33,696 nt of DNA from positions 1 to 33,696 of the forward strand of contig DATDGR010000227.1 in assembly GCA_036521995.1 (NCBI GenBank). The letters are read 5' to 3'. Below, in pieces: positions 16,775 through 24,872 of the stretch. A program made the position numbers and the translations under genes. The notes below the pieces were generated by a model. The model ran no database searches, was not told the DNA's origin, and was given only the letters and a program-made list of their open reading frames with translations. Origin of the DNA: Gp13-AA77 sp036521995 (lineage in GTDB: Bacteria; Acidobacteriota; Terriglobia; UBA7540). Position 1 is the stretch's first letter. Each line of letters opens with the position of its first letter.

Positions 16775-17476
16775 ATGCTCTATGCAGGAACATCGGGCTT
16801 TGCTTATCCGACTTGGAAGCCTCGTTTTTACCCCGCGGAGCTCAGCTCGAAGCGGTTTCTGGAGTATTACGCCGGCCGGTTGAACAGCGTAGAGATCAAT
16901 TACACGTTCCGCAGGCTCCCGGCCGAAACCACGCTTCAAAACTGGGTCGCGGCCACTCCCGATGGCTTTGTTTTTTGTCCCAAGGCGCACCAGCGGATCA
17001 CGCATATCGCCCGCCTCAAGGAGCCCTTCGATTTCGCCGAGACCTTCCTGCGCGCTCTCGAACCGCTCGGCGCCGCGCACCGGCTGGGTCCTGTCCTTTT
17101 TCAGCTTCCGCCCTTTTTGCGCTGTGACCAGGCCCGTCTCGGCCAGTTCCTCGCCGCACTTCCCAAGGGCCTGCGCTATTGCTTTGAATTCCGGCACGAG
17201 TCCTGGTTGGCCGACGCCGTCTACGAAACGCTCAGGAAGTACGATGCCGCGCTTTGCTGGGCCGAGTCTGAGAAGCTCAAAGTGGCCGAAGTTTCGACGG
17301 CAAGCTTCGCTTATCTTCGACTCCGTAAGCCTCAGTACAGCCCCGAGGAGCGAAGAGCCATCCTGCAAACCGTCCGCAATTTGCTGAACGAGGGCAAAGA
17401 CGTCTTTACCTTTTTCAAGCACGAGGAAACACCCGACGGCGCACTTTATGCCGAGGAGTTGCTGCGACAGGTGTGA
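16775..17476 (+). CDS. DUF72 family protein (TIM-barrel)
   Basis: A 233-residue protein of the widespread DUF72 family, a TIM-barrel of unknown biochemical function. Family landmarks are present in order: YAGTSGFAYPTWKPRFYP at the N-terminus, FLEYYAGRLNSVEINYTFRR, FCPKAHQRITH, VLFQLPPFLRCD, CFEFRHESWL, and a C-terminal FTFFKHEETPDGALYAEEL. ATG 16775 is chosen because the family begins exactly at this MLYAGTSG; the upstream open frame is unrelated Arg-rich sequence. A GAGAGGG stretch lies about 9 nt upstream. It converges with the AMMECR1-like gene, 20 bp apart at their 3' ends. YecE-type members are sometimes linked to nucleic-acid metabolism, but nothing here tests that. Confidence 0.9.
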   Translation: MLYAGTSGFAYPTWKPRFYPAELSSKRFLEYYAGRLNSVEINYTFRRLPAETTLQNWVAATPDGFVFCPKAHQRITHIARLKEPFDFAETFLRALEPLGAAHRLGPVLFQLPPFLRCDQARLGQFLAALPKGLRYCFEFRHESWLADAVYETLRKYDAALCWAESEKLKVAEVSTASFAYLRLRKPQYSPEERRAILQTVRNLLNEGKDVFTFFKHEETPDGALYAEELLRQV

Positions 17477-17496
17477 GCTTCCGGCGAGTGGCGCGA

Positions 17497-18090
17497 TCAC
17501 CCCTCGGCCGACCGGTGCACTCCAGCCTGCGAGGCGGCTTTCCGGCTCTCGCCTTCGGCGAATAGGTGGGTGGTAAAAGCTTGAACTCTGGCGCCACGGC
17601 GCCAAGCGTCCGGTGGGAGCCCGGCTTTGCGGCAGGTCTCGCTGAGGAACCGCTCGCGGTCCCAACTCCACTCTACCGGGACTTGCGGCAATAGCAGGCC
17701 TTGATGAAACCGGTCGGAAACCAGCAGCCCGTGTCGGCCGACCACGATCTGCTCGGGAGTCGCGTCGAACAGGGGCGAAAGCACACTGATCTCGATCCTG
17801 AGTTCGGCGAGTTCGAGCGGGGTGACCGGTGGAAAGCGAGGATCGTGCAGCGCCGCAGAGGCAGCGCACTCGGCCACCGTTCGCGCCAGGGGCTGGCGTG
17901 GTTCGATCTGGCCGATACATCCTCGCAACACTCCGTGGCCCCGCAGCGTCACGAAGGCTCCGGCTCTCTCAGACAGCGCGCCGGAGACGCTTTCAAGGTC
18001 CGGCAGGCCTCGGCCTTGAGCACTCTCCTCGATCGACCGGCGGGCGACAGCCAGCAGGCATCGCTGGTCTTCATCGCTGAGCGGCGACAT
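17497..18090 (-). CDS. amrA: AMMECR1 / AmmeMemoRadiSam system protein A
   Basis: A 197-residue AMMECR1-domain protein. The family core is clear: FVTLRGHGVLRGCIGQIEPR contains the LRGCIG hexapeptide that is nearly invariant from bacteria to humans, followed by AECAASAALHDPRFPPV, LAELRIEISVLSP and GLLLPQVPVEWSW. In many bacteria the gene sits beside a Memo-like protein and a radical SAM enzyme; neither partner is in the window, so only the A component is seen. The molecular function is not settled. ATG 18090 lies inside the 3' end of pgsA and overlaps it by 20 bp, which suggests translational coupling. The frame is open further upstream but that part is only pgsA read out of frame. The assignment is firm; the symbol follows current usage for component A. 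Confidence 0.88.
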   Translation of the reverse strand: MSPLSDEDQRCLLAVARRSIEESAQGRGLPDLESVSGALSERAGAFVTLRGHGVLRGCIGQIEPRQPLARTVAECAASAALHDPRFPPVTPLELAELRIEISVLSPLFDATPEQIVVGRHGLLVSDRFHQGLLLPQVPVEWSWDRERFLSETCRKAGLPPDAWRRGARVQAFTTHLFAEGESRKAASQAGVHRSAEG

Positions 18091-18688
18091 CTTTGTCTTC
18101 CCGTTCTTTCTCCGCTCCGGGCAGCACCACCACCCGGTGCCGCACAGGCGCTTTGACGTCCGCGTCCAGCTTGCGCCAGAACTTCCAGAAATAGTGCGCT
18201 GCTGAAACCAGGGCCGAAACCACCACCAGCCACAGCAGCAGGTAGCCCACAAAGCCGACCGCCGGAAAACGGCGCTCCAGGACGATGGCGGTGATGGCCG
18301 CCACCTGCAGCACCATCTTGGCCTTGCCGAGGTCGGAGGCCTGAATAATGAACCCTTCGCTCGAAGCGATGGCTCTCAGACCCGAGACGGCGAATTCCCG
18401 CCCCACGATGATCACCACGATCCAGGCGGGCACCAGCCGAAGCTCGACCAGGGATATGAAAGCGGCCGAAGTCAGCAGTTTGTCGGCAATGGGATCCAGC
18501 AACGTGCCGAGCCGTGAAACCTGGGCCCGCTTGCGGGCGAAGTATCCATCCAGAAGATCGGTGGTGGCTGCGGCCAGAAAGACTCCGACCGCCCAGAGGT
18601 CCATGTGGGGACGGGCGGTCAGCAGGAGGGCCACCAGAAGCGGAACGAAAAAGATCCGCAGGACCGTGAGCGAGTTGGGAAGGCTCAT
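18071..18688 (-). CDS. pgsA: CDP-diacylglycerol--glycerol-3-phosphate 3-phosphatidyltransferase
   Basis: An inner-membrane enzyme that makes phosphatidylglycerophosphate from CDP-diacylglycerol and glycerol-3-phosphate, the committed step to phosphatidylglycerol and cardiolipin. It carries the full CDP-alcohol phosphatidyltransferase signature at residues 44-69: D44, D47-G48, A51-R52, G61, D65 and D69 (TDLLDGYFARKRAQVSRLG, then TLLDPIADK), including the metal-binding aspartates. N-terminal MSLPNSLTVLRIFFVPLLV is typical of PgsA rather than of phosphatidylserine synthase. Several membrane helices are visible. The 205-residue length is slightly long because of a charged C-terminal tail (from about 175) that overlaps the next gene. 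An 800-bp gap separates it from hflX upstream, so it probably has its own promoter. Confidence 0.92.
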   Translation of the reverse strand: MSLPNSLTVLRIFFVPLLVALLLTARPHMDLWAVGVFLAAATTDLLDGYFARKRAQVSRLGTLLDPIADKLLTSAAFISLVELRLVPAWIVVIIVGREFAVSGLRAIASSEGFIIQASDLGKAKMVLQVAAITAIVLERRFPAVGFVGYLLLWLVVVSALVSAAHYFWKFWRKLDADVKAPVRHRVVVLPGAEKEREDKDVAAQR

Positions 18689-19502
18689 GGACGCTTGGCT
18701 TCAACCCCTGAGCAGGAGGCGGGCAGAAGATCCAGGTGCAACACCTGGGGCCGCAGGAGTCGGCCTCCACGGCCAATATAGCGGAGGCAATCCCCACTGT
18801 CAACGCAAGCCTCCCTTCGCAAGCCTCCCTTCGGCGCTGTCCGGTTTTGAAATACCAACGACCTCGTACAATAAGCGTCAACCGGAACAAGTTAATCTTG
18901 TCGAGCATTTCGGGCAACGAAGAAAAAGTTATAGCCCCGATGCTGTCGACGGCTCAGGCGCGGCGCCCGGTGCCTCGCCGTAAGCCTTTCGAAGTTCGGT
19001 GCAGACCATACCAGCGTCACCCCTGAATGTTGCAATTCGAGCACCCCTCGCCAACCATCTGGACTAGCATTGTAGCCAGTCCTAAATGACCCTGATTCCA
19101 TGCGCCTGAAGTCGCGGTAAGGCGTGGCAGATCTCGCCCCTTGGCCCTAGCTTCCTGTGAAAAACCTGTTTCCAACTTCACCACTTTGTAACGTTTTGAT
19201 TGGAGCCTTGGAACACAGGCTGAAGGCGTCAAAACTCCTGTCAAACAACTGAAAACAACTGGATTACTCGTGTAGTCTTGCCGGAAGGCTCATTTTCATT
19301 GGGTTCGGGCGCGTGAGGGCCCTAGCAACAGCCTCAGCTCTTTTCCACAACAATTTCCACAAGCTCAGGAGCCGCTGAAATCGCGCCTCAACGCGCTTCC
19401 GGCAACACCGAGCTGCCTGAGAGCCGGACGGGGTACCAGCAGAGTATGGAAGTGACATCAGCTAAGCTGCAGATCCGCATCCGTTATTTCCAACTCGTTA
19501 AG
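18689..19502. other. Long intergenic region between hflX and pgsA
   Basis: About 814 bp with no supported gene. It holds a tight hairpin CCAGGTG-CAA-CACCTGG (18732-18748) in the pgsA leader, a perfect tandem duplication of GCAAGCCTCCCTTC (18805-18832), and a possible minus-strand promoter (TTGACG at 18876-18881 and TGGTAT at 18852-18857, 18-nt spacer). A 64-codon minus-strand frame at 19264-19458 lacks a ribosome-binding site and a recognisable motif. No tRNA-like cloverleaf was found. Confidence 0.45.
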
Positions 19503-20663
19503 TTAACTATTGTTGAAAGGCTCCGGCCGACCTTCGAGAGGGCTAGCGGGCGGTTTCTCAGCAGATAGGACCGGGGCTCCCCTTGAGGTGATTTCCGCGA
19601 TCTGCCGCCGCAACCTATCCAAGCCTTCCCCGGTGCGCGCGGACACGGCCACGGCGCGAGGTCCCTCGATGAATCGCCCGCGCTCAGCCGGTTGCAGCAG
19701 GTCGACCTTATTCCACACCCGCAGCCTCGGCGCCGAGGCTACTCCGATGCTCTCCAGCAGGCCTTCGACGGCTGCATCCTGGCGCTCGCGTTCGGGATGC
19801 GAAGTGTCGGTCACGTGGAGCAAGAGGGCTGCGTCCTCCAGCTCCTCCAGCGTGGCGCGGAAGGAGGCTACCAGATGGGGAGGCAAGCGGCGAATGAAGC
19901 CCACGGTGTCAGAAAGGAGGACTTGCCGGTGTGAATCAAGTTTCACGGCGCGAACGGTGGGATCCAGCGTGGAAAACAAGCGTGGCGAAACCTCCACCCG
20001 GGCCTGGGTGAGGGCGTTGAACAACGTTGACTTGCCGGCGTTCGTGTAGCCTACCAGAGCTACCGTCAGCCACCGCCTTTCCTGGCGATGCTGGCGGTGG
20101 AGGGCGCGCTGCGAGCGCACCCGCTCGATGCCCTCCCGCAGCTTCCGGATGCGCGCCCGGATGCGCCGCCGGTCAAACTCAAGCTGCTGCTCGCCGGGTC
20201 CGCGGGTGCCGATCCCGCCACCCAACCGCGAGAGCAGCGTTCCTTGTCCGGCGAGGCGTGGCAAAAGGTAGTTGAGCTGGGCCAGTTCGACCTGGAGCTG
20301 CCCTTCGCGGGTGCGCGCCCGGCGCGCAAAGATGTCGAGGATGAGCTGGGTACGGTCGACCACCTTCAGCTCGAGGGCGCGTTCGAGGTTTCGCATCTGG
20401 CTAGGGGAAAGGTCATGGTCGAAGATCACGCAAGCGGCGCTCGATCCGCAGGCCCAGGCCCGAATTTCTTCGAGCTTGCCCTTTCCGATGAGCGTCGCCG
20501 GGTCGGGGCGTGGCGAGCGTTGCAGGGCGGCGCCCAGCACCTCAGCTCCGGCGCTCTCGGCCAGCTCCCGGAGCTCATGAAGCGAGTCTTCGCCATCCGG
20601 CGCGCCGCCGGCGCAGGGAGGCAGGGGCACGCGCCGGTTCGGCGCCCAGCCAACCAGATACAC
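19503..20663 (-). CDS. hflX: GTPase HflX
   Basis: A ribosome-associated GTPase that splits stalled 70S ribosomes. The N-terminal HflX domain has GKGKLEEI (60-67), VDRTQLILDIFARRARTREG and the family signature GGGIGTRGPGE (148-158). The G domain follows with G1 GYTNAGKST (205-213), G3 DTVGF (252-256), G4 NKVD (318-321) and a G5-like VAVSARTGEG. The 386-residue length fits the short, single-G-domain form. The start is GTG 20663; the codons before it also read like the family (LERVYLVG), but no other start codon is available before the hfq stop, 31 bp upstream. It is the last gene of a miaA-hfq-hflX cluster, an order conserved across many proteobacteria and other phyla. Confidence 0.95.
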   Translation of the reverse strand: MYLVGWAPNRRVPLPPCAGGAPDGEDSLHELRELAESAGAEVLGAALQRSPRPDPATLIGKGKLEEIRAWACGSSAACVIFDHDLSPSQMRNLERALELKVVDRTQLILDIFARRARTREGQLQVELAQLNYLLPRLAGQGTLLSRLGGGIGTRGPGEQQLEFDRRRIRARIRKLREGIERVRSQRALHRQHRQERRWLTVALVGYTNAGKSTLFNALTQARVEVSPRLFSTLDPTVRAVKLDSHRQVLLSDTVGFIRRLPPHLVASFRATLEELEDAALLLHVTDTSHPERERQDAAVEGLLESIGVASAPRLRVWNKVDLLQPAERGRFIEGPRAVAVSARTGEGLDRLRRQIAEITSRGAPVLSAEKPPASPLEGRPEPFNNS

Positions 20664-20694
20664 TCTCTCAAGCGACGTGCAAGGGCGAATCGGC

Positions 20695-20979
20695 CTAACC
20701 CTCGGATGGCTGCGCCGCGGGCGCCGGCGGCCCGCCTCCGGGCCGAGGCAGCACCACCGTGGAAATGGCGTGCTTGAAAATCAGTTGCTCCTGGTGATTG
20801 CTCTCGAGAATCAGCGAGAACTTGTCAAAGCTGCGGATGCGTCCCGCGAGCTTGACCCCGCTCACCAAGTAGATGGTCACCAACGCTCTTTCCTTCCGCG
20901 CGGAGTTCAAGAAACCGTCCTGAATGTTCTGAGACTGTTTTTCGGAGTGTTCTCTTTTTTCAACGACCGAAGTATTCAT
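20695..20979 (-). CDS. hfq: RNA chaperone Hfq
   Basis: A hexameric Sm-like RNA chaperone that pairs small RNAs with mRNAs. The core NIQDGFLNSARKERALVTIY (18-37) contains the conserved Q-D-x-FLN proximal-face motif. Sm1 continues through GVKLAGRIRSFDKFSLIL, and Sm2 is FKHAIST (68-74), matching the canonical YKHAIST with Phe for Tyr. The 94-residue protein has a short Pro/Ala-rich disordered C-terminus (PRPGGGPPAPAAQP). An N-terminal extension of about 12 charged residues precedes the core. It lies 34 bp downstream of miaA and 31 bp upstream of hflX, so one transcript is likely. A KREHSEKQSQ segment makes the N-terminus unusually charged for Hfq. Confidence 0.95.
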   Translation of the reverse strand: MNTSVVEKREHSEKQSQNIQDGFLNSARKERALVTIYLVSGVKLAGRIRSFDKFSLILESNHQEQLIFKHAISTVVLPRPGGGPPAPAAQPSEG

Positions 20980-21013
20980 AAATCACATCCCGAAGATTTG
21001 AGATGAAGACAGG

Positions 21014-21976
21014 CTAGGCCGCCATCGTCTTTTTCAGCCAATCCAAGACCTGCCGGTCAATGCCGGGGTCGTCACCGAAGCCCTCGAACCAGCGGACGTC
21101 CGCCTCCTTCCGGAACCACGTCAGTTGCCGCTTGGCATACTGCCGGGTCGCCGTCTGGGTGTCGCGAACCGCGTCGTCCTGGGTCATTTTCCCCTCGATC
21201 AGAGCGCGGGCCTGGCGGTAACCGAGCGCTTCGAGCGGCGGTCCGTTTGCTCCGCCGAGGCGCGCCAGAACGGAGCGGACCTCGTCCACCAGCCCGCTCG
21301 CAAACATCTGCTCTGCGCGCGCATCGATCCGGCGGTAAAGCTCGGGGCGAGGCGGATTCAAGCCAACTTTGAAAACGCAGAATCCGCCCAGTCCTTTCCG
21401 GCCCTGCCGGAGCAGATCCGAAAAGGGCCGGCCCGCCACCAGGCAAACCTCAAGGGCGCGCGTGATTTTCTGCGTGTCGCGGCAATGAATGCGGGCGGCC
21501 GTCGCCGCGTCCTTCCGACCTAACATTCGATGCAGGAATTCGCCGCCCCGCCGCCCCGCCACCTCGCGCAGCCTCTGGCGGAGTTCTTCCGAGCGCGGTG
21601 GTCCTTCAAACAACCCCAGGAGCAGCGCCCGAAGATAAAGACCCGACCCTCCCACCAGAACCGGCAAACTGCCGCGCTGGCACAAGAAGTCCAGCGCCTG
21701 CAAGCCCTCGCGCCGGAAATCCCCGGCGGTCAAGGCCGCACCCGGTTCGACGATGTCGATGAGGTGGTGCGGAACACCTTGCCGCTCCGCGGGAGGAAGT
21801 TTTCCGGAACCCACGTCACAGCCGCGGTACGCTTGCACGGAGTCGAAGTTGACGACCTCTCCACCGAGGGCGGTTGCCAGGCGGATAGCCAGGCCCGACT
21901 TGCCGGAGGCCGTGGGCCCCACGATCGCTACCAGGGGATGATGTCCTGGCGAGGCGGCCTCTAGCGGACCCACCAT
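21014..21976 (-). CDS. miaA: tRNA dimethylallyltransferase MiaA
   Basis: Transfers dimethylallyl from DMAPP to N6 of A37 in tRNAs reading codons that start with U. It has the P-loop GPTASGKS (20-27), FDSVQAYRGCDVGSGK (44-59), HHLIDIVEP and TAGDFRREG, GGSGLYLRALLLGL, and a C-terminal QTATRQYAKRQLTWFR, all family landmarks. ATG 21976 is preferred over the in-frame ATG 22057. The 27 extra residues of the longer form (Pro/Ser-rich) are an out-of-frame reading of a 34-codon membrane-peptide ORF that has the good ribosome-binding site, and the family starts at about residue 14 of the short form. The start lies inside the small ORF's last codons, suggesting translational coupling. It heads the miaA-hfq-hflX cluster. 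Confidence 0.93.
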   Translation of the reverse strand: MVGPLEAASPGHHPLVAIVGPTASGKSGLAIRLATALGGEVVNFDSVQAYRGCDVGSGKLPPAERQGVPHHLIDIVEPGAALTAGDFRREGLQALDFLCQRGSLPVLVGGSGLYLRALLLGLFEGPPRSEELRQRLREVAGRRGGEFLHRMLGRKDAATAARIHCRDTQKITRALEVCLVAGRPFSDLLRQGRKGLGGFCVFKVGLNPPRPELYRRIDARAEQMFASGLVDEVRSVLARLGGANGPPLEALGYRQARALIEGKMTQDDAVRDTQTATRQYAKRQLTWFRKEADVRWFEGFGDDPGIDRQVLDWLKKTMAA

Positions 21977-22065
21977 AGGACCCGGAGATAACGAAAGATC
22001 AGGAGGCACAAAATCAGGGCCAGCAGAATTAGGGAACCCAGCAGTTGATGACGCCATCGCTGCAT
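21961..22065 (-). CDS. Small 34-residue single-pass membrane peptide overlapping miaA 5' end
   Basis: An open frame from ATG 22065 to TAG 21961 encodes a peptide beginning MQRWRHQLLGSLILLALIL and ending FRYLRVLWWVR. It has a positively charged start, a roughly 16-residue hydrophobic helix and a cationic, Trp-rich end, the standard look of a small inner-membrane protein. CAGGAG sits 5 nt before the ATG, a much better site than that of either miaA start. The frame overlaps miaA by 16 bp (taking the 21976 start). No homolog is recalled. It could be a functional peptide or a leader that couples translation to miaA; protein-level evidence is lacking. Confidence 0.6.
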   Translation of the reverse strand: MQRWRHQLLGSLILLALILCLLIFRYLRVLWWVR

Positions 22066-22193
22066 GAGAGCTCCTGTCAGGAATTAGTGACCGGTCGCTG
22101 CTCCCCTCTGTCCACCCCCAGTGGTTTCACGGTCCTCCACTTCAGCCTGGGATTCAGTTCGGAACCCTGGGTGCCGCGCTGAACTAAACCGCT

Positions 22194-23312
22194 TCATTGG
22201 GGACCATAGCCCTCGTTGTACAGAAAGATAAATCGCAGCTTCAGGTGATTGCCGGTGAACTCCGGGGGCAGCGGCGGGAAAGGAGACGAGGCTCGAATCG
22301 CCGCTTGCGCCGCGTGGTCGAGCGGCTCGGCGCCGGACGAGGCCGCCAGGTCGGGCCCCACGATGGAGCCGTCCTTCTGAATGTCGAAATCCCACGCCAC
22401 CCGGCCCCTTTCGCCGAGACGCGCTGACTCCGGAATGAGCGCGTACCAGTTCTGGCGCACCATGTAGACGATTCGCGCCAGATAGGGCCCGAAGTCCACG
22501 CCCCGCGTGTCCGACAGGATCTGCGCACCGCCGATGGAGAAGTTGGAGCTCTGATTGTTGAACTGGCCCGGCTGGTCCCCAATGCCCGGAATCTGTCCGC
22601 TCGCCCGGCCCTGGGCCGCGGCGCGCAGAGACTGCTGGATGGCTTCTTCGGGCGTCGCCATGGCTAAGTGGCCCGGCGCGGCGGCCGGCTTCGGCACGTC
22701 CTCAAGCTTGAGAGCATCCTTCGTCTCTTGTTTCGGGGGAGCTGGCGCGTTGTTACCACCGCCGCTGGGCTTGGGCGGCTGCGGAGCTGGCGGCGTGGGA
22801 GGCGTAGGCTTGCCGGCGCCGGCAACCTGCGGCAAGGGTGTGTTGCCCTTGGAATACGGTACCGGGGGCGCCTCGGGTTTCACCACCGGGGCCTTGCCCT
22901 GAGCGATTCGATCCTGGTCCGAGAGGATGTCCGTTTTCGGTTTTGGTTTCTTGATGAGCTCCGGGGGCAGGTACAAGAACATGGGCTCAGGACGCCGTGA
23001 TTGCGCCTCCAGAGCCATGATCTCCTGCTGGCGGCGGATGAAGCCGGACGCCGAATACAGCAGCGCCAAAAGGACCAGATGGGCCAGGATCGAAACCAGA
23101 AACATCGTACGGAGGCGCCATCGGGTCGACTCCGGCTCAAGCTCAATCAGGAGATTGATATCATCAGACCTGTTCGTCTTGAGCGGCCCGGGCTCCAGCC
23201 AGTCCGCCAGGCCCAGTTGGCCATTTGAACCGCCATCGCGGGGCTCCGAATCGAGTTCAGGCGTGATTTTCAGGAACTCCAAGAGACTGCCTCTTCTGAC
23301 CGCCCACCCCAC
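22194..23312 (-). CDS. TonB-family energy transducer-like protein
   Basis: An inner-membrane protein with a periplasmic TonB-like end, expected to pass proton-motive energy to outer-membrane receptors or to act in a TolA-like way. One membrane helix (FLVSILAHLVLLALLYSASGF) lies at about residues 71-91 after a cytoplasmic segment of about 70 residues. A Pro-rich periplasmic spacer follows (about 109-200: KPKPKTD, PTPPTPPAPQPPKPSGG). The C-terminal domain contains YLARIVYMVRQNWYALIPES, GRVAWDFDIQKDGSIVGP, and a closing FPPLPPEFTGNHLKLRFIF, matching TonB C-terminal folds. The first start, GTG 23312, has no ribosome-binding site; TTG 23282 after AGAAGAGGC is an alternative. No exbBD or receptor gene is nearby. 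A stem-loop lies directly upstream. Confidence 0.85.
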   Translation of the reverse strand: MGWAVRRGSLLEFLKITPELDSEPRDGGSNGQLGLADWLEPGPLKTNRSDDINLLIELEPESTRWRLRTMFLVSILAHLVLLALLYSASGFIRRQQEIMALEAQSRRPEPMFLYLPPELIKKPKPKTDILSDQDRIAQGKAPVVKPEAPPVPYSKGNTPLPQVAGAGKPTPPTPPAPQPPKPSGGGNNAPAPPKQETKDALKLEDVPKPAAAPGHLAMATPEEAIQQSLRAAAQGRASGQIPGIGDQPGQFNNQSSNFSIGGAQILSDTRGVDFGPYLARIVYMVRQNWYALIPESARLGERGRVAWDFDIQKDGSIVGPDLAASSGAEPLDHAAQAAIRASSPFPPLPPEFTGNHLKLRFIFLYNEGYGPQ

Positions 23313-23321
23313 TTAGCAAAA

Positions 23322-23339
23322 GGCTTTAGCCCTAAAGCC
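23322..23339 (-). terminator. Stem-loop between the oxidoreductase and TonB-like genes
   Basis: GGCTTTAG-CC-CTAAAGCC is a perfect 8-bp stem that reads into TTTTG on the minus strand, so it may terminate transcription coming from the oxidoreductase. It ends only 10 bp before the TonB-like GTG start, so it could instead be a leader structure. Confidence 0.45.
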
Positions 23340-23426
23340 CAAGCTTGATCCTTCAGCTCTAATTATCTCATGATCAAATATTGTCACGCCATACCGATCA
23401 GCTCAGGGTTTTGGCATGGTCTCGTT

Positions 23427-23578
23427 GATTCTAAAGGACATTCCGGCTTCGTTCCGGGGTATGGTCCCCCTCCGGTCACTGAGGGGCCGGAACGCGGCCG
23501 CTGGCCCTTCCGCCAACCAGAGACCGGGACTGATCCAGTCCACACTGATTCTAAAGGGCATTCCGGCTTCGTTCCGGG
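23427..23578. repeat. Paired GATTCTAAAGGRCATTCCGGCTT repeat (locus B)
   Basis: Two near-identical copies start at 23427 and 23547, exactly 120 bp apart. Each reads GATTCTAAAGG(A/G)CATTCC then GGCTTCGTTCCGGG. The copies are preceded by GTT and CACT respectively, the same two contexts seen for the two units at locus A. They lie between the TonB-like gene and the 3' end of the oxidoreductase gene, in a 314-bp gap with no gene. Confidence 0.75.
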
Positions 23579-23626
23579 CCTCATCAGGCCACCGAAGCTC
23601 CCATCCAGCAGCTTGACCGCCCATCG

Positions 23627-24634
23627 TCAGTTCTCTCCCGGGTGCCCGATCGCCCGGCCACCCAGATGCATCTGAACGCGGGCTGCGTGTTGTTCGATGC
23701 AATCCATCACCCTTTCGGCCAGCGCCAGGGCTGCCCGACCCTCCGGGCCGCCCACGAGTGGCGGCCGGCGCGTTTCTACACTCTGGACGAAGGCTAGAAG
23801 CTCCGCCTGCAGAGGGTCGGCCGGCTCCGTCTCCAGTTTTTGGAAACCAACTTCCGGATTTTCCCCGCTGCGATCCACACGAATTAGTAGAGCGTCGCGC
23901 CGCGAAAAATCCACCGAGATGTATGCATTCGGCTGAAAGTAGCGAAATTTGCGTACTTTCTCGGTGCTCACCCGGCTCGCAGTCAGATTCGCAACGGCAC
24001 CACTCGCAAACTCCACGCGGGCATTGGCGATATCGATCTTGTCGGAGAGAACCGCCAGGCCCACGGCACGAACATCCTGCACCGGAGATTCCACCATCCA
24101 CAGCACCAAATCGAGATCGTGGATCATCAAATCGAACACCACGTCAACATCCAGGCTGCGGCTGCTGAAAACGCCCAGCCGATGGACCTCAAAGAACATC
24201 GGGCTGCGCGTTACTTTCCTGGCCGCCACCACGCCGGGGTTAAAGCGCTCCAGATGGCCTATCTGTAGAATTCGCGCTTCCCGCTCCGCCCGTTCCGCTA
24301 ATTCGTTCGCCTCTTCAATGGTACGGCTGATGGGCTTTTCCAGGAGCACGTCCACTCCGGCATCAAAGGCCAGCTGCGCCACCTGGGCATGATCTGAGGT
24401 CGGAATCACCACACTCACGGCCCGCACGGAGCGCAACGCCTGATCCAAGCTTTCAAAGCACCGGCAATCGAGTTCGCCGGCCACCGCTTCGGCGCGCTCT
24501 CGGTCGAGATCATAGACACCCACCAGATCGGCCTGGGGGAGGCCCCTCAAGATGCGCGCGTGATGACGGCCGTGCTCGCCCACGCCGATGACGGCTACGG
24601 GTGTTCGGTCTGAGGGAATCAGGGAACGAGCCAT
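23627..24634 (-). CDS. Gfo/Idh/MocA family NAD(P)-dependent oxidoreductase, possible GnnA
   Basis: A 335-residue Rossmann-fold sugar dehydrogenase. The dinucleotide loop is VAVIGVGEHGRHHARIL (13-29), the conserved EKP is at 99-101 (DVLLEKPISRT), and the C-terminal half has the catalytic-type His172 in DLMIHDLDLVLWM. The GHLERFNP motif (126-133) is the one remembered from GnnA, the UDP-GlcNAc 3-dehydrogenase that works with aminotransferase GnnB to make the 3-amino precursor of amide-linked lipid A. It lies downstream of lpxI on the same strand as lpxI, lpxA and fabZ, which supports a lipid A role. No GnnB-like aminotransferase is present in the window, so GnnA remains a hypothesis. A broken hicBA pair separates it from lpxI. 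ATG 24634 has no strong ribosome-binding site. Confidence 0.85.
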   Translation of the reverse strand: MARSLIPSDRTPVAVIGVGEHGRHHARILRGLPQADLVGVYDLDRERAEAVAGELDCRCFESLDQALRSVRAVSVVIPTSDHAQVAQLAFDAGVDVLLEKPISRTIEEANELAERAEREARILQIGHLERFNPGVVAARKVTRSPMFFEVHRLGVFSSRSLDVDVVFDLMIHDLDLVLWMVESPVQDVRAVGLAVLSDKIDIANARVEFASGAVANLTASRVSTEKVRKFRYFQPNAYISVDFSRRDALLIRVDRSGENPEVGFQKLETEPADPLQAELLAFVQSVETRRPPLVGGPEGRAALALAERVMDCIEQHAARVQMHLGGRAIGHPGEN

Positions 24635-24654
24635 CCACTCTCGACGTACCCTGC

Positions 24655-24872
24655 CTAACGTAGGCGAAGGTAATCATCGACCTCGAAACCAGCGTCCTTC
24701 AGAATCCGTACCGCTTAAAGCCGCGTCCAAGGTCGCAACCCGTGTGAACGACGGTTACCTGCCCTGGAGGCACCATAGTGAGGTGGCTGCCCGTCAGCCG
24801 ATCCTCCTCGAATCCTTGCGATTTCAAGAACCGCACCCGTTCGCGAGCCGTGATCTGCGGCATCCGGCTCAT
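24655..24872 (-). pseudogene. hicA: hicA-like mRNA interferase toxin, frameshifted
   Basis: The first 57 codons read as a HicA toxin: MSRMPQITARERVRFLKSQG, then GFEEDRLTGSHLTMV with the catalytic His30 of the G-S-H motif. A TGA at 24701-24699 interrupts it. In another frame the missing end continues as VRILKDAGFEVDDYLRLR to TAG 24655, the normal HicA C-terminus. A one-base loss near 24707-24715 (a G in CGGGTA would restore it) explains the break. The ATG overlaps the hicB stop by 4 bp (ATGA), the normal operon coupling. Either a real pseudogene or an assembly error in a G-run; too short for standard ORF calling. Confidence 0.75.

Noticed and set aside
16616..17920. A 434-codon minus-strand frame over the DUF72 gene
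   Set aside because: Both the DUF72 gene and the AMMECR1-like gene are clear in other frames at the same place.
21977..22057. Longer miaA form with 27 extra N-terminal residues
   Set aside because: Its start lacks a suitably spaced ribosome-binding site, and the extension is the out-of-frame reading of the small membrane ORF.
23427..23578. Possible CRISPR-like direct repeats
   Set aside because: There are only two copies 120 bp apart, with no further spacers and no cas genes; the same motif occurs in pairs at two other loci.
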